Shown here in pieces: positions 14,322 through 23,171 of a stretch of 64,000 bases of DNA. Origin of the DNA: Alphaproteobacteria bacterium (GTDB lineage: Bacteria; Pseudomonadota; Alphaproteobacteria; Rs-D84); the NCBI GenBank assembly GCA_017630405.1, contig JAGBVH010000009.1:20691-84690 (forward strand), read 5' to 3'. Below the pieces are notes generated by a model. That model saw only the letters and a list, made by a program, of their open reading frames with translations, made no database searches and was not told the origin of the DNA. Within the stretch, counting starts at the first letter, position 1; the number at the start of each line of letters is the position of its first letter. Position numbers and translations under genes: made by a program.

Positions 14322-16046
14322 ATGAAAAAAATTCATACATTTTTTACGACAATGTTTCTGTCGCTGCCGGTGTGGGCGGCTGATTTGCCTATGGTTCTGA
14401 CGGATTTTGATGCCAGCCTGTACGAACAAATTTTTATATTGCAGGACAAAGAAAAAATTAACACCGCAATCAAGGTTCAACAACAGATTGCAGACCCATT
14501 GTTGATGAACGAGGTTTTATACCAACGATATATTTCAAAAACATATCACACACGTGGCAAGGAAATCGCAGACTGGCAAAGTAAATACTATAATATGCCA
14601 GGTGCACAGCGTATGGAAAAACTGGCCAAGATAAAACAGGCAACTGTGCGCAAGGCGGCGGTTCCAAATATTATTACAGGCCGTGAATCAATCGAAACAG
14701 CGCAGTCTGAAACATGGACCGCAAAAAAATACACAGGCAGTACAGACAAGAAAATATCCGAATTCAAACGCGCAATCCGCAGTGGCAGCACCAAGACCGC
14801 ACGCAATATTCTTGAAGACAGAGCATTTAAGAAAAAATTAACAGAATCCGACTATGGTCGTTTGGCGGGCCGCCTGTCATATATATACTATACGAACGGC
14901 GAATTCGAATTATCAAAAAAATGGGGTTTTGTTGCTTCGGACGCAAATTCTGAATACGGATTGTGGTCAATGGGCTTATTGTACTTCAAGGAAGAAAATT
15001 ATGCCGAATCCCAGAAATATTTCAGCCGCATCTTGGAACTTGAACAAATAAATAACGCCAGAAAGACCGAGGCCGCATTCTGGGCCGGTCGCGCCGCTGA
15101 TTTCAAGGGCGACCGCACAACCGCGCAGAAATACTGGACGGTTGCCGCGACACATCCTATGTCGTTCTATGGCGCATTGTCGGCAACCATGCTGGGGCGC
15201 ACACCAGAATACGAATTCTTTGAACAAGATGCAACCGACGAAGATATGCAAGAACTGTTGCAAACAAAATACGGCAAAATGGCATTGGCGTTGATGCAGG
15301 TTGGCCGCAAAGACAGGGCCGAAGAATACCTTAAATACCTGATAACGCCCAAGGCGTCGGACCGTTTGTTGCATGCTATCAATTCTGTGGCCACAGAGTA
15401 CAGCATGCCACGCTTGTCCATACAATCCGCCAGCGTAATCAAGGACCGCGGTATTTTGGAAATCGATGACGATATTATTTATTCCGCACAATATCCGTTG
15501 CCGGACTGGGAACCAATGGGTGGCTGGTCAATTGACCGCGCATTGTTGCTGGCCATTACAAAACAGGAAAGCAATTTCCGTGTGGGTGCAAAATCCGGCG
15601 TGGGTGCCAATGGCCTTATGCAGATTATGCCAAGCACCGCCAAACGCGTTGCGCGCGCAAATAAACTGGATATTTCACAAATGGATATGAGCAACCCGGA
15701 ACACAATATGTTCCTTGGACAGCAGTATATCGTTGACCTGTTGGGACATCAGAATATCGAAAACAATATTATCAAGATGCTGGCGGCATATAACGCAGGT
15801 ATGGGAACGTTGGTTAAATTTGAAAAATCATTCTACACATACGATCCATTGTTATATATCGAAAGTTTCCCAGCATATGAAACACGCAGTTATATTAAAC
15901 GCGTAATGTCCAACCTGTGGTTGTATCGTGCACGTCTTGACCAGCCACTGACCGCACTGGAAGAACTGGCAAACGGCAACTGGCCATTGTACAACAGTCA
16001 AGACGAATATGTTCAGCAACAAATCGCAGAACGTATGACGATTTAA
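14322..16046 (+). CDS. slt: Soluble lytic murein transglycosylase
   Basis: 574 residues starting at ATG 14322, directly after nrdR. A signal peptide (MKKIHTFF, cleavage near Val-Trp-Ala) sends it to the periplasm. An alpha-helical superhelix of TPR-like repeats fills about 60-390. The GH23 domain follows: ITKQESNF with catalytic Glu near 416, GLMQIMPSTA, and MLAAYNAGMGTL. It cleaves peptidoglycan between MurNAc and GlcNAc to give 1,6-anhydro products, in turnover and recycling. Its place after nrdR is unusual in function but common as a simple neighbour arrangement. A terminator follows. Confidence 0.92.
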   Translation: MKKIHTFFTTMFLSLPVWAADLPMVLTDFDASLYEQIFILQDKEKINTAIKVQQQIADPLLMNEVLYQRYISKTYHTRGKEIADWQSKYYNMPGAQRMEKLAKIKQATVRKAAVPNIITGRESIETAQSETWTAKKYTGSTDKKISEFKRAIRSGSTKTARNILEDRAFKKKLTESDYGRLAGRLSYIYYTNGEFELSKKWGFVASDANSEYGLWSMGLLYFKEENYAESQKYFSRILELEQINNARKTEAAFWAGRAADFKGDRTTAQKYWTVAATHPMSFYGALSATMLGRTPEYEFFEQDATDEDMQELLQTKYGKMALALMQVGRKDRAEEYLKYLITPKASDRLLHAINSVATEYSMPRLSIQSASVIKDRGILEIDDDIIYSAQYPLPDWEPMGGWSIDRALLLAITKQESNFRVGAKSGVGANGLMQIMPSTAKRVARANKLDISQMDMSNPEHNMFLGQQYIVDLLGHQNIENNIIKMLAAYNAGMGTLVKFEKSFYTYDPLLYIESFPAYETRSYIKRVMSNLWLYRARLDQPLTALEELANGNWPLYNSQDEYVQQQIAERMTI

Positions 16047-16051
16047 AAAGC

Positions 16052-16073
16052 CCCGCGTATGCGGGATTTTTTT
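16052..16073 (+). terminator. Terminator of nrdR-slt
   Basis: CCCGC, loop GTAT, GCGGG, A, then seven T. Confidence 0.85.
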
Positions 16074-16109
16074 GTGGGACACAAGATAAGAGTTACAAAA
16101 GAAATAATG

Positions 16110-16245
16110 ACCTTGGGTCCAAGGTTATAAAATCCCTAATCTGTGCGTGTATGCGCAAAACCTAGGTTCTGGGCTCAAGGTTATCGTTCCGCTATACTAA
16201 ACAAACTCTCTGACCAGCCCGCCCGTTGGGCACACCCAACGGAGA
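16110..16245. repeat. Intergenic repeats and hairpins
   Basis: ACCTTGG-GT-CCAAGGT inverted repeat (16110-16125). A 14-base direct repeat of type GGGnnCAAGGTTAT occurs at 16115-16128 and 16171-16184. A perfect 8-base-pair hairpin, CCGTTGGG, loop CACA, CCCAACGG, lies at 16222-16241. No reading frame and no convincing promoter. It could be a decayed repeat element or an untested small RNA. Confidence 0.35.
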
Positions 16246-16291
16246 GGAACTCTACTTTGTCACTCTTGCGTAGGAAAGGCAATTTTTACAT

Positions 16292-16319
16292 AAAAAATCC
16301 CCCAGATGGGGGATTTTTT
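16292..16319. terminator. Symmetric terminator for the 742-residue gene
   Basis: A-run, TCCCCC, loop AGAT, GGGGGA, T-run; it overlaps the stop codon of the minus-strand gene. Confidence 0.85.
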
Positions 16320-18546
16320 ATTCTGTTGTTGCATCTTCGCACTGAAGTATTATTTCCAAAGTATCATACAGACTCGAGATAGAGGAAGCGCTTGTTACTT
16401 CATCACCATTTTTGTCCAGATACTTCCAACCACTGAATGTTTTGCCTTCTGCCATTTTCAGATCAGATTCTGCTGGGAATGTTAATGTTACATTCAGTTC
16501 AGCATATGGATTTGGTTCATTTTCCCAACCTGTCGCACAACCGTTAAAGTCGTATGTAACAGCCACCCATTTACTGCCGGACGCTTCCTTCATCGCAGCG
16601 TCTATAACTTCCTGCTTGGCTGCACCAGATACACTTGCGCAGGTATCGATATATGATCTACATGCCTTTTGTGCAGCGGTCTGATTTACCGAAACACCAT
16701 TAGCAGACAAGCATGTTGAAACATTTTCGATACAGTCTTCTGCGTAATCCGCCAGAACTTCGTCCTGTGCGACTTTTATCTTTATCATTGTACGCTTCAG
16801 ATATTCTTCTACAACCTTGTTAGATTTGTTGTATGCGCTTTTCTTGTTCTTGGTTGTGTATGTATATTGCTGACACTGATTCAGAACACCCGAGCACATA
16901 CCATACGCTTTACCCTCTTCGATATAGCCAATCTTTTCCTGAAGGAATGCAGCCATTACACCCCTGTTACTGGAGTTGTAGTCTTTGCCCAGATATGTCG
17001 CCACATATTCATCAACATTACCGTCCTTGGACCATGGACTTATAGAATTATATTTCCATGTTTCATAAATGCCTGTTGTACCAACGCTGCCGCTTGTGCC
17101 CGGCGTCGAGCCCGCAACAACATTACCACTGGCGATATATTTACCCGTTGGATCCAAACATTCTTCATAGTCAGAACCGCAAACAAATTCATCCTGCATA
17201 CATTTATCCAATTCCTGGATACATTCCAACAGATTGAACTGATTCTTTTGCTGGTCAACCAACAAACGAGCACGTTGCAGAACACTGCGCGCATTACGTA
17301 CGGTGTTGGTCATATTGTCATTTGCTTCTTCCAGAGAGCGTTCATAGATTAAGCACTGTTTATCAATTTCCAAATCGTATGAATTTGTAATAACCGACAC
17401 ATCCACGCCCTGGGCAGAACATGTGTCCAGAACAGATGCTTTGCAACGCGCACTTGCAGTCTTATAAAGCGTTTCGCCGCGTTGATTATTGATACTGGAT
17501 GTATTAGTACCACCCCCCAACAAAACCGAGAAGTCAACAATTCCACCACTAAAATTCACACCGTCCAACAGACCCGCAAAGTCCATTGTCAAACCATTTG
17601 TGCCAACATTTGCGGTACCAGATTTAACCTCTACCAATCCGTCACCGATTTTCATAATCATATTCTTTAATTGGGTATTGTCGGTGTTGGACTGCATTGC
17701 GGATTCAGCCTCGGTCTGAGAGAACAATGTTTCAATTTGATCGCCCGTCAAACCAATATATTGAATCTGTTGCGCAACTTCCTGTAAAGCCTGAGTCGCG
17801 GACTTCAATGCCTCTTCTGTTTTTTCATAGTTCTTTAAATTCTTGGAGCAACTACAACGGCCCTGATTTTCATCCAGAACATCACAATAGTTATCCATAC
17901 ACTGGGTGTATTGAGCCTTGCAATAATCAGTCAGCTGTGCCATTTCGTCAGCATTCGAAACCATAGTTGCCGCGTCCGTTGCCGCGATTGTTGCATTGGA
18001 TATAGTTGCAACCGGCATACGGGCACGCAAAGTCGAGGAACGGGTCGAAGCACCAACACGACCTGAATACAAAGACTGGTTCACAGTATCTGTTTGAACG
18101 ATTGACGCACGCGCAGCAACCGCAGGTTTAGCAGTTGTAGTTGCGGCACTGCGTGCAGTAACAGTTTTTCCTGCGATAGCGGATTTTATCTTGCGTGTTG
18201 CGCGGGATTTAGCAGCACGAGCAACCGTAGCAGGATCCCTTGCTGGGCGCGCAGTCGTTGTACGCGAAGCAACACCACGTCCAGACGCACTGCGAGTTGT
18301 AACGTTAGACTGACCAGTTGGTACCGCACGCGAAGCAATACGTCCAGACGCACGCGCAGATGGAGCAGAAGCAACAACAGGCTTTTCAACAACCTTTGTT
18401 TCGGCAACTTCGTCCACAACAGCGTCATCAGACGGCATTATTTCCGCATCTGAATATTCCATTATTTCATCGTAGTATACGGGCGCAACCTCAGCAAATG
18501 CGGGCAACACCAGCAATCCACTTAATACGACAACCAGTCTTTTCAT
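16318..18546 (-). CDS. Large secreted Cys-containing protein, unknown function
   Basis: 742 residues with a Sec signal peptide (cleavage about residue 18, Ala-Phe-Ala). About 55-180 is low-complexity, rich in Ala, Arg, Thr and Ser (for example SARASGRIASRAV), basic and probably disordered. The rest is helical, with scattered cysteines often in C-x3-C spacing (CKAQYTQCMDNYC near 208; CIQELDKCMQ near 460). The C-terminal 80 residues, with TFPAESDLKMAEGKTFSGWKY, look like the InlB-type beta-grasp repeat seen in bacterial surface proteins. A surface or periplasmic structural role is likely but unproven. Monocistronic, with ribosome site GAGGGAAAGG. Confidence 0.6.
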   Translation of the reverse strand: MKRLVVVLSGLLVLPAFAEVAPVYYDEIMEYSDAEIMPSDDAVVDEVAETKVVEKPVVASAPSARASGRIASRAVPTGQSNVTTRSASGRGVASRTTTARPARDPATVARAAKSRATRKIKSAIAGKTVTARSAATTTAKPAVAARASIVQTDTVNQSLYSGRVGASTRSSTLRARMPVATISNATIAATDAATMVSNADEMAQLTDYCKAQYTQCMDNYCDVLDENQGRCSCSKNLKNYEKTEEALKSATQALQEVAQQIQYIGLTGDQIETLFSQTEAESAMQSNTDNTQLKNMIMKIGDGLVEVKSGTANVGTNGLTMDFAGLLDGVNFSGGIVDFSVLLGGGTNTSSINNQRGETLYKTASARCKASVLDTCSAQGVDVSVITNSYDLEIDKQCLIYERSLEEANDNMTNTVRNARSVLQRARLLVDQQKNQFNLLECIQELDKCMQDEFVCGSDYEECLDPTGKYIASGNVVAGSTPGTSGSVGTTGIYETWKYNSISPWSKDGNVDEYVATYLGKDYNSSNRGVMAAFLQEKIGYIEEGKAYGMCSGVLNQCQQYTYTTKNKKSAYNKSNKVVEEYLKRTMIKIKVAQDEVLADYAEDCIENVSTCLSANGVSVNQTAAQKACRSYIDTCASVSGAAKQEVIDAAMKEASGSKWVAVTYDFNGCATGWENEPNPYAELNVTLTFPAESDLKMAEGKTFSGWKYLDKNGDEVTSASSISSLYDTLEIILQCEDATTE

Positions 18547-18676
18547 AGCTAAACCTTTCCCTCTTTTATAATAATTTTAACATAACGGTAAATTTATAGC
18601 AAACAAAAAAACACATAAAATCTTTTGTTTTTTCCGAAAAGATTCCTAATTCATTAAAAAATATAATGAATTTTGC

Positions 18677-18705
18677 TTGCCAGTATGATATCCTTCTACT
18701 ATAAT
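18677..18705 (+). promoter_or_regulatory. Promoter of the PLD-family lipoprotein gene
   Basis: TTGCCA (18677-18682), 17-base spacer, TATAAT (18700-18705). Confidence 0.75.
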
Positions 18706-18722
18706 TGCTTTTAACACAAAGG

Positions 18723-20321
18723 ATGATTAAATTGTCACTGGTAAAAAAAGTTTCTGCATGCGTTTTAGCACTACCATTGATTGGATGCACAACGGTCCCA
18801 ACCAGCACTTTTGATGCGCGATTGAACGGATATCAGCCCAAGGTAACATCGGCAGATTTTGACTATGACCCATACGAAACACCAATCGCACAATGCTATG
18901 CATCGGAACTGGCCGCAAACAGTGACATATCCGGCGCAACACTAATCGAGGATGGATTGTCCGCATTTGTTGTGCGCGCCGCTTTCGCACGCATGGCAAC
19001 AAAAACAATCGACCTGCAGACATATATTTACAGTAACGACTTTTCGTCCAAGGTACTGATTGGCGAATTAAAAAAAGCCGCGGACCGCGGGGTCAAGGTA
19101 CGCATTTTATTGGACGACTATGGCACCAAATCCGACATCGTTGATGTTATGCTGTTGAACCAACATCCTAATATCGAGGTCAAGGTTTTCAACACCGTAC
19201 GCAACCGTTCCAAGATTTTATATTACCCACAGTTTTTGACGGACTTTAACCGCCTTAATTCGCGTATGCACAACAAACTGTTTATCGTGGACAATGTCGC
19301 ATACATTACCGGTGGCCGAAATGTGGGCAGCAATTATTTCTATCCCGAAACAGCATCAAACTTTTCTGACACCGATGTTTTGTTTATCGGCGATATGACC
19401 AGATACGCAACACAAAGTTTTAACGAATACTGGCAGCATCACTTGTCGATTCCTGCGGATGTTTTTCCAAAAGCAAAATCAAAATCTGCTTTGCGGAAAC
19501 TGGAACGCGACTTCCAAGAAATCCAACGCGAAAGCGCCGATGGAATCAAACAATACAACAATATCATTATGTTGGCACAGGACGAATATAAACACAAAAA
19601 ATTCGACTTTAGTTGGGGACGCGGCAAATTCTTGGCCGATCCACCAGAAAAGGTGGAAATGTCCATGGATGAAAAAGAACAATATCGCGGCGATATAATC
19701 AAGGCACTGCAACACCTGTGGAATAAAACCACAGATTCTGTGTATATGTCTGCGGCATACTTTGTACCAGGCCAAGGTGGGTTGGAGCATATTCTGCGCG
19801 AAGAAGATTCCGGCGTACATATGACAATCGTGACAAATTCATTGGCATCAACCAATGCACCAACTGTATATGCCAAGTGGGAAAAATATCGCGAGCAGTT
19901 AATTAAATCAGGCGCGGATGTCTATGAATTTATGGTGTCGGCGGAAAATCTGCGTGGCAAAGTACATGACCGCGAAAGAAAACAATCAAGTTTTTCTGTA
20001 CTGCACAGCAAAACCATGGTGTTTGATGACGATATTTCTTGGATTGGCAGTTTTAACCTGGATCCACGCAGCGCATATTACAACACCGAAAATGTTGCAA
20101 TATTCGAAAGTCGTGACTTTGCAAAAAAACTGCGCGATATGATTATCAGCGACACAAAAACCTCTTGGCGCGTGACGCTTGATAAAAACAACAATCCAGT
20201 CTGGACCGGCATGCGCCCCGGGGACACCAAACCACGCACACACAAATGTGCGCCAGATACCAGCCTGATGCGCAGATTGTGGAAATCGATATGTAATCTG
20301 GTCCCAGAAAAGTTTGTGTAA
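18723..20321 (+). CDS. Phospholipase D / cardiolipin synthase-family lipoprotein
   Basis: About 530 residues with two HKD motifs: MHNKLFIVD...GGRN and LHSKTMVFDDD...GSFN, the paired active site of the PLD superfamily. The order and length fit ClsC/YmdC-type cardiolipin synthases. The N-terminus has a lipobox (LPLIGC), so it is probably a lipoprotein facing the periplasm. ATG 18723 has no spaced ribosome site; TTG 18732 lies 8 bases after AAAGGA and is arguably the better start. An in-frame ATG at 18705 lies in the -10 box and is rejected. Substrate not determinable from sequence; phospholipid transesterification or hydrolysis is likely. Confidence 0.85.
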   Translation: MIKLSLVKKVSACVLALPLIGCTTVPTSTFDARLNGYQPKVTSADFDYDPYETPIAQCYASELAANSDISGATLIEDGLSAFVVRAAFARMATKTIDLQTYIYSNDFSSKVLIGELKKAADRGVKVRILLDDYGTKSDIVDVMLLNQHPNIEVKVFNTVRNRSKILYYPQFLTDFNRLNSRMHNKLFIVDNVAYITGGRNVGSNYFYPETASNFSDTDVLFIGDMTRYATQSFNEYWQHHLSIPADVFPKAKSKSALRKLERDFQEIQRESADGIKQYNNIIMLAQDEYKHKKFDFSWGRGKFLADPPEKVEMSMDEKEQYRGDIIKALQHLWNKTTDSVYMSAAYFVPGQGGLEHILREEDSGVHMTIVTNSLASTNAPTVYAKWEKYREQLIKSGADVYEFMVSAENLRGKVHDRERKQSSFSVLHSKTMVFDDDISWIGSFNLDPRSAYYNTENVAIFESRDFAKKLRDMIISDTKTSWRVTLDKNNNPVWTGMRPGDTKPRTHKCAPDTSLMRRLWKSICNLVPEKFV

Positions 20322-20335
20322 CACAAAGACTCTAT

Positions 20336-20391
20336 GCCCTGGGTCCTGGGGTGGGGCCCCAGGATGACAAAAAATTTTCAATTTTTGTTAA
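20336..20391 (+). repeat. Dispersed repeat copy 1 (palindrome plus CAGGATGACAAAAA tail)
   Basis: CCTGGGG-TGG-GGCCCCAGG palindrome, then ATGACA, an A-run, and TTTTC-A-TTTTTGTT. The tail (20360-20391) matches copy 2 at 21716-21745. Both lie just outside the Cys-rich protein gene, in the same orientation. Confidence 0.5.
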
Positions 20392-20414
20392 AACGGTTTT
20401 GGTTTAATAAACAT

Positions 20415-20443
20415 ATAAAAACCCCGCTGACGCGGGGATTTTT
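20415..20443. terminator. Symmetric terminator
   Basis: A-run, CCCCGC, loop TGAC, GCGGGG, A, T-run. It serves both the PLD gene and the convergent Cys-rich gene. Confidence 0.85.
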
Positions 20444-20452
20444 AAGAAACGA

Positions 20453-21529
20453 TTATGATATTGGGGTAACAACTCCTCCAATCTCTGTATCCCCCGGGTT
20501 AACAACAATCCCAGAATCATCATCTTCATAATAACAATCCTCGACAAAACCTTTGTTACCTGTTTCATCACCAACCGTAAATGTACCAGCCGGCACAAAA
20601 CAGCTTCCTATGCCAGCTGCCGGCGCAACCGATGTTGCATACTCGTTACCGGTTTTTTCGGCACAGGATAGACAAGATGTAGCACCAGACGCAGCGTTCG
20701 TATAACTGCCATCCGGACACGCGGTACATGACATTGCACTCGCTTCTGACGAATAATAGCCAGCCGAACATTTGGTACAATTAAGTTGGACTTCTAATCC
20801 TACCTTACTAAGGGTACCATAATATCCAGCCACACATCTATATTCTGTGTTCGTTGTACAACTCCCACTGGAGCACTTAGGCACCGTTCTGGACTGCTTA
20901 CCCATTAAAGCAAGCCCCCAAGCTGACGCTGTACCACAGTCAGCGTCAGAACTACAAACGATGGTATCATCTAACTCGCCAGAAAAACTTTTGCAACCTT
21001 GATATGTCATCGTGCAACCACTTGGTGCGGTTACTGTTACGGACCCAACAGTAGGTGTAGTACCATCCAAATTCGTAAGACAGGTACCACAATCGGCCAC
21101 ACAGTACTTAGGGGTACCGGATGTACATCTATACGAGGTGTCCGCACGCATACAACTTGAGTCCGCATCGGAAGCAACTAAATGCTGCGCATCGCTAGGA
21201 AGCTGTATGTAAGTCGTGGTGTAACATTCTTGACCTCCAGTTGACGCATCAAGAAGACAAGAATAATAGCTAATTGTACAGCCAGATGAATCAGTATAAA
21301 CTTGTTGTGTGCGGGTATATCCAGATGAGCAAGCACTACAATTCTTAATACAGTTACCATTATAATATATATCGGTATAAGATGTACACCCTAGAGTCCC
21401 CCCCACAGGACTAGTATCCACCGAGCAAGCGAGATTAGAGTTATAAGCACACGTTGCGGCGGATGCGCTTGATGTAAATGTTGCGATTGTTAAAACAGCC
21501 AATAAAGACAGAAAAAACTTGGATTTCAT
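20453..21529 (-). CDS. Secreted Cys-rich protein with receptor-like Cys repeats
   Basis: 358 residues, signal peptide cleaved near residue 24 (Ser-Ala-Ser-Ala). About 29 cysteines in the mature part, in repeats such as CTKCSAGYYSS, CTACPDGSYT and CLSCAEKTGN (about 255-305). This C-x2-C-x-x-G-x-[YF] pattern is that of GCC2/GCC3 or ephrin-receptor-like modules, more common in eukaryotic extracellular proteins. It probably forms many disulfides outside the cytosol. The tail is acidic. Base use, with C-runs and frequent TGC/TGT, differs from neighbours. Function unknown; adhesion or surface display is a guess. The gene is bracketed by direct repeats. Confidence 0.6.
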   Translation of the reverse strand: MKSKFFLSLLAVLTIATFTSSASAATCAYNSNLACSVDTSPVGGTLGCTSYTDIYYNGNCIKNCSACSSGYTRTQQVYTDSSGCTISYYSCLLDASTGGQECYTTTYIQLPSDAQHLVASDADSSCMRADTSYRCTSGTPKYCVADCGTCLTNLDGTTPTVGSVTVTAPSGCTMTYQGCKSFSGELDDTIVCSSDADCGTASAWGLALMGKQSRTVPKCSSGSCTTNTEYRCVAGYYGTLSKVGLEVQLNCTKCSAGYYSSEASAMSCTACPDGSYTNAASGATSCLSCAEKTGNEYATSVAPAAGIGSCFVPAGTFTVGDETGNKGFVEDCYYEDDDSGIVVNPGDTEIGGVVTPIS

Positions 21530-21668
21530 ATTATCCCACCCTTCCCTTTTTTATTATTACAAAGTGATTCTAGCACAGTGAAAAAATTATGACAATCGAA
21601 AAATTTATATTTTTGTTTATATTAAAACAATTTAATATTTTGTTTTTGTGTGCGGATTGATAACCTGA

Positions 21669-21745
21669 ATCCTGGGGTTCTTACTTCGCCAAGGCTTCGT
21701 ATGACAGGCTGGCCACAGGATGACAAAAACTGTCATTTTTGTTTT
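21669..21745 (+). repeat. Dispersed repeat copy 2
   Basis: TCCTGGGG...CCACAGGA imperfect palindrome, then ATGACAAAAA and TCATTTTTGTTTT (tail 21716-21745). See copy 1 at 20336. Confidence 0.5.
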
Positions 21746-21760
21746 AGGAAAATCAAAATA

Positions 21761-21784
21761 AAAATCCCCCAAGGGGGGATTGTT
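21761..21784 (-). terminator. Terminator of rpmF-plsX
   Basis: Read on minus: AATCCCCCC, TT, GGGGGATT, then TTT; it overlaps the plsX stop. Confidence 0.75.
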
Positions 21785-22844
21785 ATTCTTGTTTTAACTC
21801 TTCCCTGATTGGTGACATTTCGTGGGCGCGTGCCTCAATCAAATCACTGAAATTCGCGTCCGCTAAATCGGCCGTAAATTTAATCGAGTTCGCAAAGGCC
21901 AGCGCATCACTGTTACCATGGGTTTTAACAGAAAATCCACGCAGTCCCAAGAAAGTCGCGCCCGCATATGAACGCGGATCAATTTTATGCTTAAGACGCT
22001 TGAAAACGTGGACCAAGAAAAACGCGCCAATCATCGCGAATACGGATTTCTTGAAGTTTTCAACAATTACGCGCTTAATCAATTTTGCCGTACCTTCGAC
22101 AGTCTTTAACACGATGTTGCCCGTAAAGCCGTCAGTCACAACAACCTGAACATTACCGGCACTGATATCGTTCGCTTCGACAAAGCCCAGATATTCGTAT
22201 GGCAATTCGTCTTTGTGCGCGGTTAAAACCTTGTTCAAATGCTGCAGAGTTTCGTTACCCTTGGTTTCTTCGGAACCAATGTTTAACACACCCAATTTAG
22301 GCTTGGCCATATGACCAATTACTTCGGCATAAACACTGCCCAGTACGGTAAAATCAAACAAGACCGTTTCATCACACTGAACATTTGCACCTAAATCCAA
22401 AACGACCACACGACTGTCACCGCCGCCCGATGGCAACATTGTTGTAATCGCAGGACGCGCGATGCCGTCCAATGTCTTTAATGCCAATTTTGACAGCGAC
22501 ATAAATACGCCCGTATTACCGGCACTGATAACCGCGGCCGATTTACCTTCGCGGACATCCTTAATCGCCATATACATGGATGTATCCTGTGCGTGGCGCA
22601 GAACCTCCATAACTTTGTCGGTGCCCTTGATTACATTTGGTGCGTGAATGATTTCGCAATTACGCGCAACACGTGGATATTTTTCCAACATTTTGCGCAG
22701 ACGCTTTTCATCACCAAAAACACGAAAGAACACACCACTTTCGCCGTTCTGATACAGGAACTGATTCATTCCGCCCAAAACGGCCTTGGGACCTTTGTCC
22801 CCACTCATGGCATCGATGGATATAACTTTTTTTGTATCTGACAT
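21783..22844 (-). CDS. plsX: Phosphate acyltransferase PlsX
   Basis: 353 residues of the PlsX family: ISIDAMSGDKGP at the N-terminus, VISAGNTGVFMS, VVLDLGANVQC, LNIGSEETKGN, VVVTDGFTGNIVLKT. It converts acyl-ACP to acyl-phosphate, feeding PlsY in phosphatidic acid synthesis. Cytosolic and peripheral on the membrane. It lies 75 bases downstream of rpmF, a very common bacterial pair, but a hairpin between them probably lowers its expression. fabH, often next in the same operon, is at 9 kb here. Confidence 0.95.
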   Translation of the reverse strand: MSDTKKVISIDAMSGDKGPKAVLGGMNQFLYQNGESGVFFRVFGDEKRLRKMLEKYPRVARNCEIIHAPNVIKGTDKVMEVLRHAQDTSMYMAIKDVREGKSAAVISAGNTGVFMSLSKLALKTLDGIARPAITTMLPSGGGDSRVVVLDLGANVQCDETVLFDFTVLGSVYAEVIGHMAKPKLGVLNIGSEETKGNETLQHLNKVLTAHKDELPYEYLGFVEANDISAGNVQVVVTDGFTGNIVLKTVEGTAKLIKRVIVENFKKSVFAMIGAFFLVHVFKRLKHKIDPRSYAGATFLGLRGFSVKTHGNSDALAFANSIKFTADLADANFSDLIEARAHEMSPIREELKQE

Positions 22845-22854
22845 GGTATAATAT

Positions 22855-22898
22855 TAAAAAAGCAGAAAAGGCACAATAGTTTGCGCCCTGCTTTCTGC
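22855..22898 (-). terminator. Hairpin with T-run between rpmF and plsX (attenuator)
   Basis: On minus: GCAGAAA ... TTTCTGC (7 bp) with inner GGCGCA/TGTGCC pairing, then a six-T run. It probably gives partial termination, so the abundant L32 message exceeds plsX. Confidence 0.6.
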
Positions 22899-22919
22899 CT
22901 TTATCCGATATTGGTTAGA

Positions 22920-23069
22920 TTATTTTGCACCACATGCAGGACATACATGATGTGGACGTTTCTTTTCGCCACATGTTTTGCATACACCGCATGGCATTAC
23001 AGACAAACCGTCATGTGAACGACGCTGTGCAGAACGTGCTTTACTTGTTTTACTTCTTGGCGTTGCCAT
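22920..23069 (-). CDS. rpmF: 50S ribosomal protein L32
   Basis: 49 residues, translated by hand: begins MATPRSKTSKARS, with the zinc-ribbon CGVCKTCGEKKRPHHVCPAC (two C-x2-C pairs) typical of C+ L32. Large-subunit protein. Ribosome site AAAGGAT. Own promoter upstream, plsX downstream. Confidence 0.95.
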   Translation of the reverse strand: MATPRSKTSKARSAQRRSHDGLSVMPCGVCKTCGEKKRPHHVCPACGAK

Positions 23070-23098
23070 TTTTTATCCTTTTTATTTATAACTGTCCT

Positions 23099-23126
23099 AT
23101 TTTATTCAAATCATTACGATTTGCAA
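23099..23126 (-). promoter_or_regulatory. rpmF promoter
   Basis: On minus: TTGCAA (23126-23121), 16-base spacer, TAAAAT (23104-23099). Confidence 0.65.
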
Positions 23127-23139
23127 GGAAAACTTTATC

Positions 23140-23163
23140 ATTGGGGGAATTTTATCCCCCAAT
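23140..23163 (-). terminator. Hairpin after rpoC
   Basis: ATTGGGGG / CCCCCAAT, 8-bp stem with 8-base loop, 9 bases beyond the rpoC stop. The T-run is weak on minus (GATAAAGTTTT), so termination is probable but not textbook. Confidence 0.55.
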
Positions 23164-23171
23164 AACATTTT

